Shown piece after piece: positions 46,695-57,700 of a DNA stretch of 64,000 nucleotides (within the stretch, counting starts at the first letter, position 1; every line of letters starts with the position of its first letter). The notes below the pieces were generated by a model. It did no database searches. It worked only from the letters and a program-made list of their open reading frames with translations, and was not told the DNA's origin. Origin of the DNA: Torreya grandis (Eukaryota; Streptophyta; Pinopsida; Cupressales; Taxaceae); the NCBI GenBank assembly GCA_037957365.1, contig JARHVA010000639.1, positions 496,001 through 560,000 of the forward strand, given 5' to 3'. The position numbers were made by a program, and so were the translations under genes.

Positions 46695-47234
46695 TGTTGG
46701 ATGGTGGAGCCTGACCTTATTAGAATGCATAGTTCCTAATAGGGGGTGTGTGTGGGGGCAACACCCCCTCCCTCATTATGGCTTCCATGGGGGTCTAGGG
46801 GATAGTAACCATATATGGATCCCCCCTAGTGGGAGTTCAGGGGTAGCACCTTGAAGTAAATTTTTTGTGAAAATGTAGTATAAAATATTGTAATTTCATA
46901 GTAATTCTATACCGATCACAATTAAATCACATATCTAATAGTATAAAATATGTTGGTGTATTTTTGCCCTAATATGTAACCCTCCTTTGATATGAGGGCA
47001 TTGTAATCATGGAAGCACACTATGTTTGAATGAAGAGGAGATTGTAGTGGATGTATTGCAGGTTTATCTCTTAATTTTATGGATTGAATAAGAGAAGAAC
47101 TTTGTTGTTTATGTGTGGATGTATCCCATATTAGGTGAACCATGTTAAATATGTGTCTCTCTTATATTGTGTTTTATACATTTTATTTCCATGTTTATTT
47201 CATTAATATTGCTCTATGTTCTATATTCCTAATA
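46695..47234 (+). repeat. 5' LTR of copia fragment
   Basis: It begins TGTTGGATGGTGGAGCC and ends 'attcctaata', adjacent to the primer site. It contains a G/C-run block (46741-46853) able to form hairpins between runs of G and C. Confidence 0.75.
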
Positions 47235-47236
47235 AT

Positions 47237-47249
47237 TGGTATTAGAGGC
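47237..47249 (+). other. Primer binding site of copia fragment
   Basis: TGGTATTAGAGGC, close to the plant initiator-tRNA-Met type TGGTATCAGAGC, two bases after the LTR. Confidence 0.8.
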
Positions 47250-47309
47250 AAGGGTTTATTTGGTAGATAAACTTGCAAGAAAAGAGGTTTATTGGTTTGA
47301 ATGGGAGTA

Positions 47310-47990
47310 ATGTTAGAAAAAATCAAGTTTAAGGTCAAGAATTTCAGTGGCTAAACTATGAGCTATGCAAGATGAAAATGGAGGATTATCTATATCAGAA
47401 TGATCTTTTCCTACCATTGGGTAAAATAGCAAAGAATTCGAGGACTGTGAAGGACAAAAAATGGGAAGTTTTTGATAGAAAGCTACCAAGAATAATATGA
47501 TTGTGCTTGGTAGAATTGGTGGCCTTCAATATTTCAAAAGAAAAGATAACAGAGGTTGTGATAAATACATTGGATAGAGTGTATGAAAAACTCTTAGCAT
47601 CTAACAAGGTACTTCTTATGAAGCATTTATTTAATATGGAGATATCAAAAGGTAGGACTATTGCTGATCATTTAAATTAATTTAAAATGGTCACAACTTA
47701 GTTAAGATATGTAGGATTAAACTTTGATGATGAGGTTGGGGATATTTTTATTTTGTGCTTATTGTCAAAAAGATGGAATGGCTTATTCATAGATGTGAGT
47801 AATTTTATATCTGGTTCAAACACTTTAAAGTTTGATGATGTTATTGGTGATATTCTTAACAAGTAAATGTGATATTTCCAACCACATAGTTGCATACAAT
47901 CTATTTCTGAAGTAGTAGTAAAAAAAATTCCAAATTTTTTTTTGGAGAGCGGTACTTTATCAGACAGCTTTGGTGGCCAGAGAGAATTTT
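47310..47990 (+). pseudogene. Copia gag, truncated and broken
   Basis: From ATG 47310 (MLEKIKFKVKNFSG) the frame gives a copia gag (UBN2-like) with 'ELCKMKMEDYLYQNDLFLPL', 'KKWEVFDRKLPRIIWLCL', 'VYEKLLASNKVLLMKHLFNMEI' and 'IADHLN'. Stops appear where Trp or Gln is expected (for example after NFSG, where 'W' or 'N.W' is usual). Similarity ends near 47990, before the zinc knuckle. Confidence 0.8.
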
Positions 47991-48933
47991 AAAAAAAAAT
48001 CTTGGGATTAGTTTAATTTTGATGAGAGACCATAGATAAATTCCAAAATTTATTTTTTAATATTGGTTGAGGAATTAATGAAAATTTTATAAAAGACAAA
48101 AAGTTTTTGACCTAACCTACTAGGTGTTAAACACATGATGGAACTATTGTAATCATCTTACCCCATACCAAATTCTATTATGGATAGAATGTAGGTTATA
48201 ATACAAGCAAAAATAAATAAATTTAAATAAACCTTAAATTTTTAATGGTTTAGAAACTAGTTATTTCAAGGAGGTGCAATGCAAACTATGATAGAGAAAA
48301 GGAAGTTTTTTTCTAATTGTTTGAAAGAGAAAGGAGGAAAACTATAAACCATATATTCTATAGATTTGGTTGACAATTTTTTCAAGGGAGAATTTATTCT
48401 TAAATATAATTAATGCCAATTTTATGTGAGACACATTATGTAAAACTTTACTTATTTGTAAGCCAAGCTTGTAAGTTATCTGAACAACATTCACTTCATT
48501 ATAAAGACCCATTCTATTTGAAAATAAGATAAAATAACATCTTACCATTCAACATTCAAATCCACAAAATTTTATTATTATTATTTTGTTACAAAAAGAA
48601 AATAGAGGCTTAAAGTCATGATTTACAAGTTTTTTTCTTAGTGAAACAAAGTTGCAATTCAAAAATATACAAAAAATACTTGTACATGTATATTGACAAT
48701 TATATACTCATAGTACCTTTGAGAGTTTCCTTTCTATGGCTTCTTGTATACGTTGTATGCCATATTATATTTCTACTTCATAGTTGATAGGAAAGACATC
48801 TGAATGTCTTGTATAATATTATTTGTTTAAAAAAATTAAAAGTAATATAATAATATTAATACATTTTGATTCCATCAATTAAAATTAACATCTTAAGTAC
48901 ATATTAGAAATATGGCTAAATTCTTAATTACAT
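47991..48933. other. A/T-rich stretch between two copia elements
   Basis: No gene or repeat recognised. Confidence 0.5.
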
Positions 48934-48938
48934 TTATA
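48934..48938 (+). repeat. Target-site duplication, left
   Basis: TTATA, partner of CTATA at 54702-54706; one C/T difference. Confidence 0.7.
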
Positions 48939-49820
48939 TGTTGAGTGTGGAGCCATTTGGGGCTATCACATGACCATAGGAATAAATTTTGGGGGCCTAA
49001 AGAGCACCAAGGATGTGGGAGGTGTAATTTTCATGTTCTTCACATGTGAGTATAATATTCCTTGTATTCCTAATTTCTATGTATTTCATATTTCATGGAG
49101 TTAGTTGTTGGATGCCTTTTTCCCATGTTCACTTCCTTGTTTTGAGGAAGCTAGTTGTTTTTTGGAAAAGAGAACTCCTATTTTTTTGAGTGGAGTTGGT
49201 TCTGATCACATGTTCATGGGAAATGTGCCCTTAGAAGGTGGAGAAGATGAATATGGAAAATTTATCCTTGGGAGAGATTTTAGATAGGCTTGATGAGGTG
49301 GAAAAGGGTTGTCACATGTTGGATAATGCTTATCTTGGATAAGCGTTGCACATTTTCTCCTCTATTTATGGATTTTATTCATTTTATTATATATACAGGG
49401 TGTGGTATGGCCTTTAAAGGTTGATGGCTTATTTAAAGTGTGTGGCTTTGAGGATCAGAGTCAAAGTCCAAGTATTCATTACAGGGTGTGGTTTAGCAAC
49501 TTGTGAGATACAACATTGTATAGGTGCAAATGAAAGTATAGTTTTTTGTGAAGCACTTTCTAGAAGAGATTTTTCTATCTCTGTGAGAGTTCATTGTAAT
49601 ATTGTTTTATATTACTAATTTATTTGAGAACTTTCATTGATGGATATAGCCCACATTGGGTGAACCACATTAGATCTATGTTATTTTTATCTTGCTCTTA
49701 TTTATGCTTTCATATTAATGGTGAATTAAGGATTGTTTTCATGATGCATTTTATTGCATACCTTCAGATCTAATTTATGATAATAGTATATCTAGATTTA
49801 GAAGTGTTTTATTCCTAACA
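48939..49820 (+). repeat. 5' LTR of full-length copia element
   Basis: It begins TGTTGAGTGTGGAGCC and ends TTCCTAACA. A TATA-like 'ttatatatacag' occurs at about 49387. An open frame at 49421-49618 inside it is not a gene. Confidence 0.93.
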
Positions 49821-49822
49821 AT

Positions 49823-49835
49823 TGGTATCAAATCC
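49823..49835 (+). other. Primer binding site of full-length copia element
   Basis: TGGTATCAAATCC directly follows the LTR; the first eight bases match the initiator-tRNA-Met site, the rest has changed (AGAGC to AAATC). Confidence 0.8.
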
Positions 49836-49897
49836 ATTGGTTGTCTGTTTTGTTGAAGTGGTAAATCATAAGAAGGCTATTGGCTTGAGTTGAAGAT

Positions 49898-50760
49898 ATG
49901 AGAGAAGAGATCAAATTCAGAGTTGAGAAGTTTGATGGTAAGCATTGTGGTTTGTGGAAAATGTAGATGGAATATTACCTATATCAGAAGGAACTTCAAC
50001 TCCCCTTGGAGGGGAAAGGAGGACAACCTATAAGTATGAGTGATGCAAATTGGTCATTACTTGATAGGAAGGCATTAGGAGCCATATGGTTATGCCTTGC
50101 ATCTTCTTTTGTATTTAACATTGTGGATCAAGAAAATACAAAGGATATCATGGATAAACGTGGGAATTTATATGAGAAACCTTCAAATTTTAATAATTTT
50201 TTTCTTATGAAAAGATTATTTAACATGAAACTGTCTGAGAATGGTTCAATTGCTAATCATCTTAATGATTTTAATACAGTTGTAAGTATGCTCACTTCAA
50301 TTGGAACTAATTTTGGTGATGAATTTAGAGATTTGTTAACCTTATGTTCTTTGCCTAATAATTAGGATAGTTTGGTTATGGTTGTAAGTAATGTAGTCCC
50401 TGCGAAGGGAAGCTTAAATTTTGAGGAAGTTGTAGGCGTGATCCTTAGTGAGAAGATGTGAAGGAAAGGCACTAGTGAATCATATTCAGATAATGATTTA
50501 TCTGTTGATACTAGATGGAGGAAAAAATACAAGAGTAAAGGCAATCAAATAAATTCAAATGGTAGATCTAAGTCGAGATCTAGATCCAATATGATATGCT
50601 AGCATTATGGGAAGAGTAGACACTCAAAGAAGGATTGTTGGTCACTTCAGGATAAGAATGCCAACAAAGAGGGAATGAATGAGATAAATGTGACATTAGG
50701 TAAATCATGTCAAGATACCTTAATTCTTTCTATGGATAGGCTTTTTGATTCTTGGGTATT
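49898..50760 (+). pseudogene. Copia gag and zinc knuckle, broken
   Basis: The frame from ATG 49898 (MREEIKFRVEKFDGKHCGLWKM) has a stop at 'KM*MEYY' and then stays open to 50365: 'DWSLLDRKALGAIWLCLA'-like gag core, 'LMKRLFNMKLSENGSIANHLNDFN', 'LLTLCSLPNN'. After a stop (CAG/TGG position) it continues with a basic Ser/Arg-rich part and a zinc knuckle 'C.HYGKSRHSKKDCW' near 50598-50640, in which the second Cys is Tyr and the Gly is Arg. Gag forms the particle. Confidence 0.88.
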
Positions 50761-51180
50761 AGATTCAAAGGATTCTTTTCATGCCACCCCACATAGGTAT
50801 TATTTTACTGATTATGTTTAAGAGAATCTAGGACATGTATATCTTGGTGATGATGAACCATGTGAGATGGTAGGGAAAGGTTGTGTTTTTAGCATAAGAT
50901 GTAGAATGGGAACACATAGATCCTTAAGGATGTTAGACACGTGCCTATGTTGAGATGGAATTTAGTTTCATTGGGGCAATTGGGTAGTGAAGGATGTTCA
51001 GTATTGTTTACTACATATTCTTGGAGAGTTACCAAAGGTGCTCTTGTGATCATGAGAGGTAAAAAAAATTGGTACTTTATATTTGACTAGTAGTGTTGAT
51101 TATATTGATTTAGTTACTGCATATGGAGATGCAACTATGTGGCACCACAGGGTCGATCATATGAGCCATAAGGGCATATA
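50735..51180 (+). pseudogene. Copia protease and pre-integrase region, broken
   Basis: The protease site reads 'DSWVLDSKDSFHATPHRYYF' (50746-50805), where the family has DSGASFHATP. The Asp is kept but Gly-Ala has become Lys-Asp. The pre-integrase motif 'MWHHRVDHMSHKGI' (51137-51178; usually LWH.RLGHMSEKGM) follows, with His residues of the zinc site present. Confidence 0.85.
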
Positions 51181-52010
51181 GATCTTAAAGGATAAGTTGC
51201 TTGATTTGAAAGATCTAGATCTAGAATTTTTTGAGAATTGTGTGTATGGGAAACAGAAGTGGGTTAAGGTCCTAAAGGTTATACCCATAAATAAAGATCA
51301 CAAGTTAGATCTGGTGCACTCAAAGGTATGGGGACCATCTCAGGTATTCTCTATTAGTGGATCCAATTATTATGTTACTTTTATAGATGATGCAACTAGA
51401 AAAGTTTGAGCTTATTACATTAAAAAAAATATGATGTATTTGACACTTTTAAGAAGTGAAAAGCCTTGGTTGAGAATGAAATAGGTCTGAAGTTGAAATG
51501 TCTCAGATAAGATAATAGAGGTGAGTATTTTAGTAATACTTTATTTTATTATTGTTATAACAATAGAATCCATAGGCAAAAGATGGTTCTACGAACTCCA
51601 CAGTAGAATGGGGTATTAGAAAAGATGAATAGAACAATAATGAAATGTGCTAGGAGTATGAGGTTACATGTAGGGTTGCTTTTATAGTTTTAGACTGAAG
51701 TAGTTAGCATGGTAGTATGTCTGATTAATAGAGGACCTTCTATGCCTTTGGATGGAGGCATTTCAGAACAAGCTTATTCTGGTAAGAATGTTGATTATTC
51801 TTTTCTTAGAGTCTTTGGATGTGTAGCATTTTATCTCATCAAAAAAGTGGATAGGACAAAGCTAGAGGCTAAATCAGAGAAATGTACATTTATTAGTTAT
51901 GGTGAGGATGACTTTGGTTTCCATTTATGGATAATTAAAGATAAGAAAATATTTTAGTCTAGAGATGTATTCATTAATGAAAAAGTCATGCATAAATATC
52001 AGTTATAATA
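51181..52010 (+). pseudogene. Copia integrase, broken
   Basis: Open stretches at 51197-51409 ('LDLVHSKVWGPSQVFSISGSNYYVTFIDDATRKV', catalytic D in FIDD) and 51709-51957 ('NVDYSFLRVFGCVAFYLIKKVDRTKLEAKSEKCTFISYGEDDFGF') flank a broken middle with 'NRGEYFSN' and 'TPQ.NGVLEKMNRTIM' (51596-51640), the third conserved block including the Glu. Frames shift between them and stops replace Trp/Gln. Confidence 0.88.
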
Positions 52011-52089
52011 ACAAGATCAAGAACAGAAAGTGTACATATTATTGGATGACATTGCACATAGCAAAGTATCTAAGGATTCAGTTCAAGAA

Positions 52090-53010
52090 CTTTCTATGCA
52101 AGGACCCTAAACTCCTATGGTAAGAAGATCTTCTAGGGTAAGAAGAGCACCTGCACATTTTTTTCCTTTTTTGAATTATTTATTACTCGTTAAAAATAGA
52201 GAGCCAAAGTGTTATAAGGAATCAATGCAGGTAGATGCCAAGTTGAGATGGGAACAAGACATAGATGAAGAGCATAGATCTCTCATGGAGAACCAAATGT
52301 GGGATTTGGTTAGACTAGGCAAGGGAAAGAGTGCATTGTCGAACAAGTGGATCTTCAGAATCAAAGAAGAGGATGAAGGGAGAAAATGGTATAAGGCTAG
52401 GATGGTGGTGAAGGGGTTTGCATAAAAATTAGGTATTGATTTTGATGAGATTTTCTCTCTTGTTGTAAAAATAAATTTTATTAGGACTATTCTTGGTTTA
52501 GTTGTAGTTGAGAATTTGCACTTAGAACAGTTAGATGTGAAAATTATTTTTCTTCATGGTGATTTAGATGAAGAGTTGTATATGAAACAGCCATAGGGTT
52601 ATGAGGTCAAAGGGAAGGATAACTATGTGTGAAGACTAAAGAATATCATGTATGGCTTGAAATAAGCTCCATGATAATGGTACAAGAAATTTAATTTTTT
52701 TATGTTAGAACAAGAATATCAAAGGTGTCATTCTAACCATTGCATGTACATCAAACATTTTGATGATGGTTCTTTTATTATATTATGTTTGTATGTTGAT
52801 GACATGTTAGTTGCAGGAAAGAAATTACAACATATTCATATGCTTAAAAAATAGCTTAGTGACTCATTTTCTATGAATGATTTGGGTGCTACAAATTAAT
52901 TCCTTGGTATGAAAATTTATCGTGACAAGAAAGAGAGGAATTTGATCTTATCCCAATTAGAGTATGTGAAGAAAGTCTTGGAAAGGTTTAGCATGATTGG
53001 ATACTAAATC
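52090..53010 (+). pseudogene. Copia reverse transcriptase, broken
   Basis: Open at 52117-52425: 'RSSRVRRAPAHFFPF', 'WEQDIDEEHRSLMENQMWDLV', 'NKWIFRIKEEDEGRKWYKARMVVKGFA'. It continues through stops: 'LDVKIIFLHGDLDEELYMKQP' (catalytic D present), 'MYGLK.AP..WYKKF' (three stops, all explainable by C-to-T at Gln and Arg codons), and YVDDMLVAG at 52792-52818, the active site. Then 'MNDLGATN.FLGMKI' and 'LSQLEYVKKVL'. Confidence 0.9.
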
Positions 53011-53779
53011 TATCAGTATTCCTTTAGCAAGCCACTTACGATTATCAAAGAAGTAATGTCCCAAGATGGAAGCTAAAAAGCTTAAGATGTCCAAGGTACT
53101 GTACTCATATGCAATTGGTAGCTTGATGTATGCCATGGTTTGTACTAGGCTGGATATTGCCCAAGCAGTAGGAGTTGTGATCAGGTATATGAGTGATCTA
53201 GGTTATGAGCATTGGCAAGTAGTGAAATAGATTCTATGGTATTTGAGAGTAACCATTGATTTTACATTATGTTAGGGTGGATCAGATACCACTTTTTGTG
53301 GTTATGTGGACTCAAATATGGTAGGGGATATTGATAAAAAGAGAAGTATGATAGGATATATATTTACTATTGGAGATATAGTGGTTAGTTCAATTTCTAG
53401 GATATAGAAGGTTATGGCTTTGTCAACCATAGAGGCAGAGTATGTTGCTTCCATGGAGACTAGCAAGGAGATGATTTAGTTAAAAGAGTTATTTCGAGAG
53501 TTGGGGCATGAGCAAGAAGTTAGGAGACTACATAGTGATATTCATAGTGTTATTCATTTGACAAAGAATTCCACTTTCCACTCAAGGATGAAACACATTC
53601 AAATACATTATCACTTCATTAAGATAGCTTTGGTAGAGAACTTGGTGAAGGTGGAGAAGATTCATATTAGCTAGAATCCTGTGGATATGATGACTAAGGT
53701 GGTCACATTGAATAAGTTGAGACTATGTTCATATTTGGTTGGCCTTAGGGGTCATGGAGTAGTGATAGATTATGTTTAG
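53011..53779 (+). pseudogene. Copia RNase H, broken
   Basis: 'VLYSYAIGSLMYAMVCTRLDIAQAV' (53096 onwards), 'GYVDSNMVGDIDKKRSMIGYIF' with the catalytic Asp, 'KVMALSTIEAEYVA' with the Glu, 'LHSDIHSVIHLTKNSTFHSRMKHI' with the third Asp, ending with a stop at 53777-53779 just before the 3' LTR. Stops in 'SRI.KVMALST' and 'KEMI.LKEL' stand at Gln and Trp positions. Confidence 0.9.
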
Positions 53780-53804
53780 TATAAACGGTCTCCAAGTGAG
53801 AGAT

Positions 53805-54701
53805 TTTTGAGTGTGAAGCCCTTTGGGGCTATCACATGACCATATGAATAAATTTTGGGGGCCTAAAGAGCTCCAAAAATGTGGGGGGAATAATTTTCAT
53901 GTTCTCCACATGTGAGTGGAATATTCCTAATTTCTATGTATTTCATATTTCATAGAGTTAGTTTTTAGATGCCTTTTCCCATTTTGACTTCCTTGTTTTG
54001 AGGAAGCTAGTTATTTTTTAGAAAAGGAAACTCTTTCCTTGTTGAGTGGAGTTGTTTGTGATCACATGTTCATGGGAAAATGTGCCCTTAGAAGGTGGAG
54101 AAAAATATGGCAAATTTATCCTTGGGAGAGATTTTAGATAGGATTGATGAGGTGGGAAAAGGTTGTCACATGTTGGATAATGCTTGTCTTGGATAAGCAT
54201 TACACATTCTCTCCTCCTTTTGTAGATTTTATTCATTTTCTTATATATACAGGGTGTGGTGTGGCCTTTAGAGGTTAATGGTTTATTTGCAAGGTGTGGC
54301 TTTGAGGATTAGAGTCAAAGTGTAGGTATTTTACAAAGTGTAGGTGTTCATTATAGGGTGTGGTTTAGCAACTTATGAGATACAACATTATGCAGATGCA
54401 AGTGAAAGTGCAGTTCTTTGTGCAAAAATTTCTACATGAAATTTTTCTATCTCTATGAGATTTCATTGTAATCTTGTTTTATATTACCAATTTATTTGAG
54501 AAATTTCAATGGTGGATGTATCCCACATTGGGTGAACCAGATTAGATCTGTGTTATCTATGTTATTTTTATCTTGCTCTCATTTATGCTTTCATATTAAT
54601 TATGAATTAAGGAATGTTTCTTTGATGCATTTTATTGCATAGTTTTAGATCTGGTTTATGGTAATAGTATATCTATATTTAGAAGTGTTTTATTCCTAAC
54701 A
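53805..54701 (+). repeat. 3' LTR of full-length copia element
   Basis: It begins TTTTGAGTGTGAAGCC (the TG now TT) right after the polypurine-like 'ccaagtgagagatt' (53792-53805) and ends TTCCTAACA. It includes a short internal repeat near 54313-54345 not found in the 5' copy. Confidence 0.93.
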
Positions 54702-54706
54702 CTATA
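54702..54706 (+). repeat. Target-site duplication, right
   Basis: CTATA, partner of TTATA at 48934-48938. Confidence 0.7.
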
Positions 54707-57700
54707 TAACATAATTGAATATTTAAAACCATTATTATTTTCTAAAGTACATGATAAAGATAAAAAGATAATATCAAAGGAAACACACATTAAAGTGGAA
54801 TCTTTTTTTTTTTTTTTTAAATTTTTAATATTAAAACATTTTTAACTCACATGAATCAACAAAAAATGATTTTTGGTGAACCCTGCAATAAATCAATTTC
54901 ATTTAAATTTTTTTTTAATAAAAATATGCCAATATTATATTTTTTAATGTAGCATAATGACACTTTATAAAAATTTCCTTATTTTATGTTGCATGAATTT
55001 AAGAGACCTTGTAACAAGTGAAAATTATTATTTCCTTGTGAAGTGTGGTATTAAAGTTTTTGTTCCATATTTATTTTGTTGCTAGATTATAAAATTGTTA
55101 AATCTATGAAACATTAGTTTGGGTTAATGATATATCAACACAGCATATTATCAAGGGTAACAATGTCTCATCAAGGAAATAAATATTTATAGAATAAACT
55201 TACCACTGTGGCACAAGGTACACATGTCATTGTGGGAACCAAAACATTTCCATCAAAAATGTTGAATTAGGTTCATAAAATAATACATTATAGGCATATA
55301 AAAGTTTTATTTTATTAATCCCAAAGGGAGGGATTATTAGCATTCAAAAAAACTTTAACATGTTATTATTCTCTCCTTCTTTGACTAATATCATTTCATA
55401 CATAGAGAAATATGCAAACGTTTATATAATAAAGTTACAAGATTGTTAACTAATGAAATACAATATTATTATTTGAGATGCTATGATTCACTAATTAATT
55501 TGTATGTTATTTTCTTCTTCACAACAATCAAATCCAACCTACAATTTATATTCTATCATGCATGATGCACAACATGATAACCTTGTCTTAATGATTATAG
55601 TGGCAGTGGTTTTTGGTTTAAAGGGAAGTATAGTAAACTTATTGGTAGTAGATGAGCATAGGTTGAAATGATGCTATCTCATTCCATATTCTCAAATATC
55701 AATAAAAGAATTATTTGCTGCATTATTCTACCAATTAACTAGTTTGTTAGATCCATGATTTCAATCTTTCCCTAGTTTTATCAGTATTTCATAAACCTGG
55801 TTTTACTTATACCATAAATTTTAGTTTGAATTCAATCTTAAATGCTATAAAAATTATTTAAATATTCCTGAATCAACTTGCCCAAACTATTTTTGGTTTA
55901 CATTGAGGAGCTTGTGTTGTGCATGCAGCTCAGCATATGAAGCTAGTTAGGTCTTTGTTTGGCCAACTAGATACAAATTGGAGTTTAATTTTGAGATAAA
56001 AATATATGAATATATCAATATCACTAAAATTATTTAGGAGGAACAACGTTTAGCTAGATATGTTATTTGAAATCACATTCATCAAGGCTTGATTCTTCTT
56101 AAGCGACATATGCCCTAGTGAATCAATCACAATATCCAATATACAATATATTTGCTAACTAATTTTGGTCATTATTTTATTATGTATGGAATTTTATGAT
56201 TCTTTTTAGTGGTCAATAATTTTTTATATGTTTAAGTCCAAATTTTTATCAAAATCTTGAACTTTTACCTACTTACTAAATATTTTGAACCTGGTAACCA
56301 TGGTATAATTTGTATGTAAAATAATGGAATCAAATTTTCATGTTAAGCATGGAATCCATGATTTTTTCTATATCTATAGTGCTTTGAGAGTATTAGTTAT
56401 TATGACTTTCCTAGAGGTTATTACCATTAAATCAGACAATATAAATGCCAATAAATTTTTGGAATTCTTTTTATTAAGTAGGTTGTAATTAAAAATTAAG
56501 GGATATGAATGACTTGATAGTGCCACCCAAACATCATTGTTAAAATAATATATCAAACTTTTAATGAGGTAGATCTTATGAATAGGGTTACCTCTGATCA
56601 CAATCCCCACCAACCTACCCACGTGCTTCCACATGATTCATCAACATCTATATTTAGTGTTACTAATCTATAATTTCACAAATATCTTCACTCTCTCTAG
56701 AAATAAAAAACATCTACACCTCCTCGACACTTCTATATCTATTTCTCCTTGCTGAAATCCCTTTGATCTCTTCCATTCTATCTCATAGCCAAATATGTCC
56801 AACAAATGAGGAGCAGACGGTGAGGAAGACCTAGTAAAATTAGTCATAAATCATGTGAATCTTAAATAGGAATACAATAAATTACATATGGTAAGAGTGT
56901 AAACCAATCCATTATTTTTTATAAGTGATTGAGGTCACCAGATAACCATTATTTGGATCAGGTTTAAAATTTATGAAACCATCATTAGCCCCACTATTTA
57001 ATATTAGGGTTTGAGACACCATCATTTTATGTAGGTATTGAGAATAGACTTAGATTACTTTTATATTCACTATTTATATTTATACGTAAAAATGTCAAAT
57101 CTAGTATTCTATATCTTATCTCATATTTTCTTTATGATTTCATTGTGATCTTTCATTCTCTTGTTGTTTAAAAGAATAGCCTAATTTAAATAAATAGTTC
57201 ACATCTAAGGAATTTGAATTTGGATTAACTATGCTTCAAAGTTTTTCTTAAGTTGTTCCCCTCATATATCTAGACTACATCTCATGTTGCCTCTAGGCAT
57301 GGAATGTTTGTTTCCATTTTATATGCCAAGATTTATTTTTCTTATTGTTGGTATTAATAAGTAAATTTGAAGGAATATTTATATTGAGATCTAAATATTG
57401 TTATGTGTTATTATTATGGTGGTTCAAAAAATTCTATATTTTTCTCTTATGGTTCATAAAGTATATTTTTAACTATTTTTCTAAAAATCTTTTTAGAATT
57501 TTGTAGATAAAATATAGATATGGTGGTTCTAAAATTATTTTTGGGTCTTTCTCTTCCAAGAAACTAGGGCCTTGAAAAAATGGATGCAAATAGAAACCCT
57601 GAAGAAGAAGAATATTTTGACAAAAGTTAGGTTTGAATTCTTTTCCCCTTTATTTATTGAAAAAATTATTATTGTTCTTTTTGGGAGATTTTGATATATT

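Larger units (their letters stand above)
46695..47990 (+). mobile_element. 5' fragment of a Ty1/copia element
   Basis: A 5' LTR, primer site and part of gag are present in order on the plus strand; protease, integrase, RT and the 3' LTR are missing. The gag is related to that of the full element at 48939-54701 (shared 'KMKMEDYLYQNDL' versus 'MEYYLYQKEL', and 'IADHLN.F' versus 'IANHLNDF'), but the LTRs differ, so it is a separate subfamily. Confidence 0.8.
48939..54701 (+). mobile_element. Full-length Ty1/copia retrotransposon, decayed
   Basis: This 5.76 kb element has LTRs of 882 and 897 bp, a primer site, a complete set of copia domains in order (gag, protease, integrase, RT, RNase H) and a near-perfect 5-bp target duplication. 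The coding region has many stops, most consistent with C-to-T changes. The LTRs differ by scattered substitutions, so the insertion is old, though it is the best preserved element here. It lies 1 kb from a related copia fragment in the same orientation. Confidence 0.95.

Noticed and set aside
49421..49618. A 65-codon gene
   Set aside because: It lies within the copia 5' LTR and is not kept in the 3' LTR.
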